Positions 25,640 to 33,184 of a DNA stretch of 64,000 nt are shown piece after piece. Each line of letters opens with the position of its first letter. The stretch's first letter is position 1. The stretch spans positions 2,480,001-2,544,000 of the forward strand of contig JAGMVK010000009.1 of NCBI GenBank assembly GCA_020747065.1, given 5' to 3'. Below the pieces are notes generated by a model. That model searched no databases, was not told the DNA's origin, and worked only from the letters and a program-made list of their open reading frames with translations. Source of the DNA: Cadophora sp. MPI-SDFR-AT-0126 (Eukaryota; Ascomycota; Leotiomycetes; Helotiales; Ploettnerulaceae). The translations under genes and the position numbers were made by a program.

Positions 25640-26269
25640 AAAATAATTAATTGCTTCTTATAATTTCTTTTATACCTGCGATTTAGTCGCTAGGCTTTTC
25701 CCTCCCTTACTTTTAATTTACCTAGCCCTCTAGGTTTTTATTTCACTTACTAAGTAGGTGAAATACTCCTAGTACTCTTATTACTTAGCTTAATTCTTTT
25801 GTGGAATTACAATCGCGAATCTCTTATTATTCAGTATTACTGCTTTTTTTTTTTCTTTTTCTAAATTAATTACCTTTTATAAGAGTCTTTCTTAAGTAAT
25901 TAAAGCTAAGGCTGGAAGTTCTTTTTTTTTTCCCTTTTTATCCGAGCTTAGTTTATTTCTGGACTTAATTTCCCTAGTAAGTTCCGCGCTTTTTAAGAGT
26001 ATACCTTCGCTTAGTTTTAGCTTAGAATTAATAGGCTCCTAAATAGAGTCTTTTTTTTAGAATACTTTTAATTAGTTTCCTGAAAATATACTTTATAGCT
26101 AAGTCTTAAATAATTTAGTAAGAAGATATATCCCCTTCTTTAAAAGCGCTTTATTTACTTTATATAATCCTAATTATTTATAATTAAGTTTAACTTTAGA
26201 TAATATATTTACTTTCTGCTTTATATTATATAATAGTATAATATTATTTATAGTAATTTTAAAGGAATA
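25640..26269 (-). pseudogene. Gypsy-1 integrase C-terminal tail
   Basis: Continues the integrase frame on the minus strand: KVKLNYKQLGLYKVNKALLK then IYLLTKL and IFSGNQLKVF. This matches the SH3-like tail of Gypsy integrases (KLxxxWxGPYxVxxxxxxGxYxLxxxxGxxLxxxxxGxxLKxF). No LTR follows; the element continues into the accessory region. Confidence 0.7.
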
Positions 26270-26753
26270 AATTCTTTTACTTACGTTAAACTTATTTTTT
26301 TATATAATTTACACCCTCTTTTATCTAGTAGTAGTCTTCTTAAGATTCTTATTTTGGATTTGAATTTATTAGGCTTATAATACTAGTAAGTTTGATTCTA
26401 ATTTAATATTTTCCTAGTTTATTATCCTTTAAGTTGGGATAGTAAGCTTTATTAGTAGAATAGCTTTTGACTTGTACTGTATCTAGAAGGGTATTTTATT
26501 AATTATGGTCTTAATAGTATAGTAATTAGCTAATAGAATTGCATATAGATTCCTTACCTAGTTACTTAGTTCCCCTTTTGTTATCTTAGCGAATCTATTA
26601 ATTATAAGTTTATGACCTCTCTTAACTATACTATTAATAGGCGTATAGTAAGCTAAGATCATAACTCTTTTAATCTTATACTTTTTAGTAAGGTACTTAA
26701 CTTATTTCTTATTCTTAGGTCCCTTATTTATAATAAGCTTTTTGAAAATCTTA
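26270..26753 (-). pseudogene. Ty3/Gypsy integrase fragment of Gypsy-1
   Basis: The minus strand reads KRVMILAYYTPINSIVKRGH, then LIINRFAKITKGELSN, VRNLYAILLANYYTIKT, INKIPF and SKAILLIKLTIPT. This is the end of a fungal Gypsy integrase core (…SAYHPQANGxVERGH…LxKxTxG…WxxxLPxVLWADRTTxRxxTGxTPFxLxYGxEAVLPIE) with RIP changes such as His to Tyr and Trp to stop. The core is cut at 26753 by the pogo element and its upstream part is not on the other side. Confidence 0.85.
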
Positions 26754-26755
26754 TA

Positions 26756-26810
26756 ACGTGGTTTATCAGCGAGTCGATCATATCAGCGAGTCGATCACTT
26801 TTCCTTGGCA
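26756..26810 (+). repeat. pogo left terminal inverted repeat (55 bp)
   Basis: Begins ACGTGGTTTATC and ends CTTGGCA. Inside, the 16-mer ATCAGCGAGTCGATCA occurs twice in tandem, one base apart, a plausible paired transposase-binding site. Similarity continues imperfectly for about 20 more bases. Confidence 0.9.
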
Positions 26811-26851
26811 CGGAACTTCAAACTTGAATAAATCAACCACAACACATCAAA

Positions 26852-28516
26852 TTAATTATTACTCTCGGAATCTGATGAACTAGATATATCTCCAACTTCA
26901 TGACAAGTTCGCGCGTTGTGACCAGCTTTTCCACAAGTTCTACAGTGCCGTCCAGACGGTTGCCCCTCCTTTCGATTACTCCCCGCTTCACGTATGTCGC
27001 GTCGTACTTGCTCATCTACATCCTTCTGGGCCAAAATATCCTGTGCATCCTCTACTGTAAGTGCTCCTCCTTGACGGACACGAGACTTTTTAGCCCTGCG
27101 GCGTTGGCTTAGGGCTTCATTAGCTGCTCGAAGAGAGCGTACCTCAGCGGACAGAAGGGTCATCTCATGGGCCATTCGCTCTGTACCCTTTACTAACGCA
27201 GCAACTGTTTCAAAAAGTGGAGTTGGCGAGCTTCCTTGATGACAGGCAATACGGTTTCGCACAAGAGTTGACTGTGAAAGTGCTTCACTTGGGTTGCAAG
27301 GAGTCTGAGAGACCCAAGGGAGGGAGTTAGCACTCGATGGTCGAGAGGGAGTTGGAGTCCGTAACTTGACGTCAAGCTTTGAAATCACAGCTTGTGGATT
27401 GAAAGGTACTAAGCCAGCTCCACGGAATCCAGCCTGACAGTTTTCAACCGTCATTGTTTCCTTATATGCTGCTTGAAAGGCTAGAAAGAACTCGACCTTT
27501 GTGATGTGGTTGATGTGGGCTTTGATGAACGTCTCTATCTGCCGACTATACGCCCGCTTCAACACACTAAAACATCCAATATCAAGTGGTTGGGTTAGAT
27601 GAGATGAATGAGGAGGCAGTCCAAGAGTTATAATGTTGTGTACTTTGCAAAACTCTTGAAATTCGGCCGATTCATGACTGTTATGCCCATCCAACACCAG
27701 CATTCGATATAGACCTTTTGCACGAGTAGCAGTGTGTTTGTTGAAGTGTTTTAACCATTCCAGGCCTGTCTCATTGTTTGTCCACCCGTTACTTGTCGGT
27801 TTGATAACCCAATCGGGTGGGAGGCCGCCGTCGGTATACCAGTTGGAGAGATGGTTCTTGCCTTGAACCACCAAGAATGGAGGGATACTCCAGCCCTCCC
27901 CATTGATACAGGCAATTGCTGTAGCCCATTCCCGATTGCCTGGCTGAACTGCCTTGCCTCTGCCACACCGATCTGCACAAGTAACAACCATTCCAGGACA
28001 AATAACACCCATCATAAACCCAGTTTCATCAAAATTGTAAATATCGCAATCCAAAACTCCATACTTCGCCCGCATATTCGAAACAAGTCGGAACCACGCG
28101 CTAATTAGCACTGGATCTTCGCATAAGGCCCTTTGGAAATCATAAACGCGATTAAAACGCGTCTTTAGGCCTGGTTGTCGTTGTACAAATCGATGAGCCC
28201 AAAGCTTGCCGACGCGTCTTCCCCCCCGCGATTCGAGGATAAAGTTGGCCATATCTTCTACACCAGCCAGCCGGGGCGCAAATCCTCTGGAATCCATATC
28301 GAGTATATTTTGAAGAATTACTTGTTCTTCTACCTCAGTCAGCTTATGACAATTGGCTTTAGAATCTGGGCGGTAGGTTCGGCCGGCCATTCTGTCGGAG
28401 AGTGTGGTATATGGTACTTTGTAGATCTTTGCAGCAGAGCGTTTGCTTAGTTTTTTGGACGATCGAATTGCCTCGATAGCTAGAATGATTCGCGCTTCCT
28501 GGGTTTGAATATCCAT
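26852..28516 (-). CDS. pogo-type DDE transposase with C-terminal CCHC knuckle
   Basis: Catalyses excision and insertion of its element at TA sites. I chose ATG 28516 (MDIQTQEAR) because the longer open frame begins inside the terminal repeat; this gives 554 residues. Residues 6-45 form an HTH_psq domain (EARIILAIEAIRSS then LSKRSAAKIYKVPYTTLSDR). Residues 58-135 form the CENP-B-type HTH (LAGVEDMANFIL, GKLWAHRFVQRQPGLKTR). The DDE_1 core has D163 in IYNFDETGF, D276 in MLVLDGHNSH and D312 in LTQPLDIGCF; the last two are separated by 35 residues (DD35D). Near the C-terminus a coiled, basic stretch is followed by a zinc knuckle, C525-x2-C528-x4-H533-x4-C538. All catalytic residues are present and there is no internal stop. 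Confidence 0.95.
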   Translation of the reverse strand: MDIQTQEARIILAIEAIRSSKKLSKRSAAKIYKVPYTTLSDRMAGRTYRPDSKANCHKLTEVEEQVILQNILDMDSRGFAPRLAGVEDMANFILESRGGRRVGKLWAHRFVQRQPGLKTRFNRVYDFQRALCEDPVLISAWFRLVSNMRAKYGVLDCDIYNFDETGFMMGVICPGMVVTCADRCGRGKAVQPGNREWATAIACINGEGWSIPPFLVVQGKNHLSNWYTDGGLPPDWVIKPTSNGWTNNETGLEWLKHFNKHTATRAKGLYRMLVLDGHNSHESAEFQEFCKVHNIITLGLPPHSSHLTQPLDIGCFSVLKRAYSRQIETFIKAHINHITKVEFFLAFQAAYKETMTVENCQAGFRGAGLVPFNPQAVISKLDVKLRTPTPSRPSSANSLPWVSQTPCNPSEALSQSTLVRNRIACHQGSSPTPLFETVAALVKGTERMAHEMTLLSAEVRSLRAANEALSQRRRAKKSRVRQGGALTVEDAQDILAQKDVDEQVRRDIREAGSNRKEGQPSGRHCRTCGKAGHNARTCHEVGDISSSSDSESNN

Positions 28517-28559
28517 AATAAATAGGTGAAAAAACGCGTGTTCAAGTTTTAGAAGTCGA

Positions 28560-28614
28560 TGCCAAGGAAAAGTGATCGACTCGCTGATATGATCGACTCG
28601 CTGATAAACCACGT
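28560..28614 (-). repeat. pogo right terminal inverted repeat (55 bp)
   Basis: Exact reverse complement of 26756-26810, including the duplicated 16-mer. It is followed by the TA duplication and then directly by RIP-mutated Gypsy-2 sequence. Confidence 0.9.
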
Positions 28615-28616
28615 TA

Positions 28617-29870
28617 GTATTATTATTATTACTAGATTTAATATAGAAATAAGTCTTCTTAATATAGCGAATATATTAAAAGATTTAATATAAAGAGTAT
28701 TACTTAGGAAAACTATTAGGGTCTTCTAGGACTAAGTGCTATATAGAACTGTTATAGATATACTTCTAGTTATAAGTAGTAATAAGCTTCTAGATCTCTA
28801 AAGGAAGTGACTTTTAGTTAGTAATATTAGTAGCTAAAGTAATAATCGAAGAGTTTAAGGCTTTAGTAGTAGAGTTAGTAAGAGCTTAAGTAAGGTCTTT
28901 ATCTTAGATTTTAGCTTTAGCCTAGGTAGTATATAGAGGAGCAAGGGGATTAGTCTTTATTTTAGATTTAGGAGTCTTAATAAGAGTCTTAGTAGCAGGA
29001 TTCTTTATCTTAGGAGTAGAATATAAACTAGTAGTAAAGGTTTTCTTATAAGATTAAGTAGTAATACTTTTCTTCTTTTTATATATTAGTTTATTATATT
29101 TATTATTAGATTTATTATTTTTATTAAGGAAGAATATAAGACTATTAACTAAGGAATTATTATAGTTATCTAAAGTATTATAAGGGAATCTATTATTATT
29201 AGTATTTAGAATATATTTATTAAACTTTACCTTTCTCTTATCCTTATCTTTACTAAAGGCTTAGCCCTTACGCTTAAGAGTAGCCTTAAGTTTACTCTTA
29301 AATATAATAATAGATAACTTAAGTACGGAAGTAGCTTTAGATCTACTCTTCTTAGAAGTCTTAGGGGGAGTAGTAGCTTTAGTAAGAGTAATTAAAGGGC
29401 TAGGAGTTACTAAAGTAGTAGTAGAGGTAGTACAAGACTTAATATAGCGTTAAAGGGAGTTCTTATTAGTAATAGTTATAGGATTACTATTTATAAAGAG
29501 TAGTCTAAAGAGTTACTTCTTATAGTTATTATAGTCTTTAAAAGCGGTGAAGTTTAAGGTAAAGGGGTTATATTTAGTTTTAGTGTTACTAGCTAGGTCT
29601 TTATTACTGAATTTAAAGTAAAGGCTATCGGGGTTAAGGAAGAGGTGACTAGTAGAAATACATTCCTTATAAATCTAAAAGTAAGGGAGGAAGTTAATAC
29701 GTATTTTATCTGCGACTTTTATCTTAGTTAGGATACTTTTATTAATAATTATAATTAAAGTACTAAAGATATAATTAAATAAATAAATAATACAGTTACT
29801 ATAGAGATTAAATATAATATCTTGAATATATATTATTCCTAAGTTAGAGTTAAAGAAAGGATAGTATTTA
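28617..29870 (-). pseudogene. Antisense accessory ORF of Gypsy-2, truncated
   Basis: Inverted copy of the 23950-25192 region with many more TA changes than the Gypsy-1 copy. It begins directly at the right TA duplication of pogo, so the C-terminal part of the ORF is missing. Recognisable pieces on the minus strand include ATLKRKG and TPKSKIKT. It adds no functional clue but confirms that the ORF is a shared part of the family. Confidence 0.45.
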
Positions 29871-30949
29871 ATATAAGCTACAGTAATAAGCTTTAGTAGC
29901 TAAATTAGCGCTATAGTAGAGAGTAAGTACTAGAAATAAGTAAGGAGTATAGAGTAGAAGGTCTAGTAGAAGATAGTTTAGTATAAAAGAAAAATTATTA
30001 TAAAAGTTAAAAGAAAATTAGAAGAAAATAAGAGCGGGGATAGCTTCTTATATTAAGAAAAGCGCTAGGGAAAAAGGTGAATTTAAGAGGGATAATAAGA
30101 GAAAGGTAAAAAGAAAAGTGAATTAGTAGAAGGTTATAAGCTAAGAGGTGTAAAAAAAAGAAAGTTTACTTTAATTCTATTAATTTATTTACTTATAATA
30201 GGAAATAGAAAATAATTCTTAAGTAAAATCAGCCTCCTTTAATGATTTAATAGCTTACGTAATTTCCTTTTAAAGAATTAACTTTTTTTTAATAATAAAC
30301 TTTTTAAAGTATATATATAAATAGAAATCTTACTAATAAATATAGATAAAGATATAAGTATAACTAGAGTAGATATATTAGTAGTAATTATATTACTAAA
30401 CTTCGCTAGTATTAAGGATATAATCTTATATCTGAGGAATATATTAGCAGAAAATTAATATACTACTTAATCTTAAGTACTTAAATAAATAATAAAGTAC
30501 TATAATAGGATTAGTAATTTAATTAAATAAGTCTATAACTATATAGAAAGATCAGGAGCCTTTAAAGCGTATATAAGTAAAGCGGAGTTTAAGTCTAATT
30601 AAGCTAAGGTTTACTTTATTATTACTATGAATACTAAGAAGAGGAATTACCTTTAGGAAGTATATACTAGGATTACAAGAAATTAGCTCGATTAAGCTAT
30701 ACGAGATTAGCTAATAACTAGGTCAGCTGAATTTATAGCGAATTATAGTAAAGCTTTAGGAAAGATATCCTTAGAGAAGGCTAGAGTGCGAGTAAATATT
30801 AAAGTATGGAAGAAGGTTATAGGACTAGGTAGATAAGGTATATTAAATATAAGAGAGGTTATTATAAGGGACTTAATAAAGGTAGTATAAGGGAAAGTTA
30901 ATAGTACTTCCTTAAAAGTAATATCGGAAAGTATATAAAAAAGGATAAG

Positions 30950-32900
30950 GATATACTCTAAGGTAAGTAGCTTTATAGAGAAAGGATAATTTATAAGGTT
31001 ACTAAACTTATTAAGTATAAGTACTAAAGTTAGTAAAGTAACTTTATTATAAGAGAAAGGTAAGCTAAAGTATTTAGCTTACTTAGTAGGGAAAATCGGC
31101 GGTAAGACTACTATTATTATTACTAATCTACTTTAAAGATCTAATTAACTAGTAAGAGTAGTAGCTATAAAAGAGTTTAGTATTACTTTAAGTAAAAAAA
31201 CTGAAATTAATAAGGAGGAAATAAAGAAGGTAAGAAAAGAAATAGAAGGTTATAAAAAAAAAGGAATAAGTAATACTAAAGATAGTAAATAAAAGTATAA
31301 ATACTTTAAGGATATCTTAAATAATTAGAGATTAATTATTAGGGAAAAGAAAATACTACCTTTTATAGTAAATATATAGCTCCTAGAGTAAATACTAGGA
31401 TATTAATAAGTATACTACTAATACTTACGCTTAATAGCTAACTATATAGGACTTTATATAAAAAGATTACTAAAGGAGCTTACTATTAAGCGCTTATAAG
31501 AGGTATATAACTAGAGATTAAAAATAAGGAAACTAAAGATAAATCTAGAAATATATAATTAGTTTTAGCTAATTAATTAGCTACTTAGGCCTTTGAATAA
31601 ACTTAGACTATATAAGTTCTAGTAGCAGAGAGAAGTACTTATCTTTAAATTTAATTAGAAACTAATCCTGAACTCCTAGGACTTATTAATATTACTATAA
31701 TAAGAGTAGAATAAGTAGATTATTCACGATCTTTTTAAATAGTAGTTTAACTTATTACTAGGTAATAAGATCTTAAAAGAAACTAATATATATTAGTATT
31801 ATCTTTGGGAAATTAATAATAAGAAAAATATTAAATAGCTACATAATATATTCTTTTTAATTACTTAGTAGCTTATACGTTAGAACCTTACGTATTATAT
31901 ACTCTATACCGCCCTTTACCCTGATAAAGTATGGAGGCTAGTTAGCTACTTTTACTACGCTAAGTATATTATTCCGGGAGATGGCACTTACTTCTGTTAT
32001 ATTAATATTAATATTCTGTAAGCTCTAGTAACTAATTACAGGACTATAATAATTTAAGGAAGTATTTCACTAGATTAGGAGGATAAGACTAACTATACCT
32101 TTATCTATAAGGGGATATAGTATAAGTTAAGTAAATAGTAGAAGCGAGTTAAGGCTAAGGGGTAAGATACTAATTACTATATATATTAGATTATAAACTA
32201 GATTTTTATATGAGAAGATACTAAAATACTAGGGGTAGATTAAGTTAGAATACTATATAGTAAGGGGGATATATATATTACCTTACCTAAGATCCTGTAT
32301 AAGTCCTCTAGTCTTACTACGATTATCTGATAAACGCTTTTACTTTAGTTTATCGCTATATAAGATAATAAGGAGTTTCTTAAAGTAGTAGAAGGTAATT
32401 CGTAGTAAGATCTAGCTAACGCTTATAGGGATTTCACTGCTTTATAAGCTATATTATTTAAGTTACTTAATTAGTATAATACGATTCCTTTTAGGTTTAC
32501 TACTATAGTAGAGGTATCTAGCTTAAGGACTTTATCTGATACTTAAGTTATTTATTATAGATAGAATTTATTAGTAGTAGTAGTATAAAGGGATATTATA
32601 CTTAGGAGTAATTAGGAAGCAGTATATAAGTATATTAAGGATTAGAGAAGAAAAGTACTAAGGGTAGGATTAAAAGTATTTAAGATAATATATAAGATTA
32701 AGAAGGAAGTGTTTAAAGAGAAATTCTATTACTTTCTTAAAAAGAGGATAGATATATTAAGACTACCTATACTTAAAGTAAAGGCGAACGTAGATAAGCT
32801 AAGTAAGGAAGTACTTTAAAAAGTACTGAAGGAGGGTTTACTATTTGTAAAGGAAGTATATAAGGATAGAATAAGGGGTATATAGTTTGGTAACTTAGGG
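30950..32900 (+). pseudogene. Sense accessory ORF of Gypsy-2, 2OG-Fe(II) dioxygenase-like
   Basis: A single + frame from before 31880 to past 32500 reads PDKVWRLVSYFYYAKYIIPG, then GTYFCYININIL, IIQGSISLDQEDKTNYTF, YKGIQYKLSK and ITLPKILYKSS, then FIAIQDNKEFLKVVEGNS. The pattern resembles fungal PhyH/2-oxoglutarate dioxygenase-like proteins: a GDxTFFRHIDxN segment, IQGSxSLDxExxxCT, and a PxIPHGS segment followed by Arg. The three putative metal ligands have become Tyr, Asn and Tyr (codons 31998-32000, 32004-32006, 32298-32300), each one explained by a RIP transition. The two His positions are 100 codons apart. The remote relationship to TET/JBP or PhyH is not settled. Confidence 0.45.
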
Positions 32901-32998
32901 CTTAGAGTATAAGACTAGCTCTTCTTTTCTTAACTTCTTTATACTATATATAAGATTATTATAGTTAAGGGATAACTACTAAACTAGGAGGGAATATA

Positions 32999-33184
32999 TA
33001 TAATAGAGTTAAAGGCTTACTATAAGGGTTTTTGTTTTTCCGTTCCAGCTATAAATAGATAGGTTAGCGCTACTAGACTAGTAATTATTATCTTCTTCCT
33101 CTTACTTCTATTACCTAATTAGTCTACACGCGAATTATTCCCTTATTTACTGTGCACTTGGCGGTACTACTCTACTCCTTCACA
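32999..33184 (+). repeat. 3' LTR of Gypsy-2 (186 bp)
   Basis: Direct copy of 19585-19770. It is the least mutated of the three in its right half and ends CTTCACA. It is preceded by a polypurine tract and followed by ATAT, then the resumed Helitron frame. Confidence 0.85.

Larger units (their letters stand above)
20624..26753 (-). mobile_element. Gypsy-1: Ty3/Gypsy LTR retrotransposon (-), 5' half missing
   Basis: Minus-strand copy of the same family as Gypsy-2. From 3' to 5': LTR (20624-20809), sense accessory ORF (dioxygenase-like), antisense accessory ORF, integrase C-terminus and integrase core, ending abruptly at 26753 where pogo begins. The 5' LTR, gag, protease, RT and RNase H are absent. 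Its region 20624 to about 25192 is an inverted copy of 28617-33184. Both arms are 4.57 kb, with few or no length differences. Confidence 0.8.
26756..28614 (-). mobile_element. Intact pogo-like (Tc1/mariner) DNA transposon, 1,859 bp
   Basis: Cut-and-paste element with perfect 55-bp terminal inverted repeats (26756-26810 and 28560-28614), flanked by TA on both sides (26754-26755 and 28615-28616). It encodes one uninterrupted transposase. Base composition is normal and no RIP-type stops are present, in sharp contrast to both flanks. It therefore arrived after the RIP that killed its surroundings, or escaped it as a single-copy element. It looks potentially competent, though activity cannot be judged from sequence. 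Confidence 0.93.
19585..33184 (+). mobile_element. Gypsy-2: Ty3/Gypsy LTR retrotransposon (+), internally deleted, hosts Gypsy-1 and pogo
   Basis: Bounded by two direct 186-bp LTRs (19585-19770 and 32999-33184) and flanked by ATAT on both sides (19581-19584 and 33185-33188). What is left of Gypsy-2 is the 5' LTR, leader and gag start up to about 20619, and the 3' region from 28617 to the 3' LTR. Most of gag and all of pol are missing. Gypsy-1 interrupts its gag, and pogo marks the point where the remaining 3' part begins. A polypurine tract (aggagggaa, 32986-32994) precedes the 3' LTR, as expected for this orientation. Confidence 0.8.

Noticed and set aside
28517..28612. N-terminal extension of the pogo transposase to 28612
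   Set aside because: The extra 32 codons lie mostly within the terminal inverted repeat and lack the psq-domain pattern; ATG 28516 gives the normal family start.
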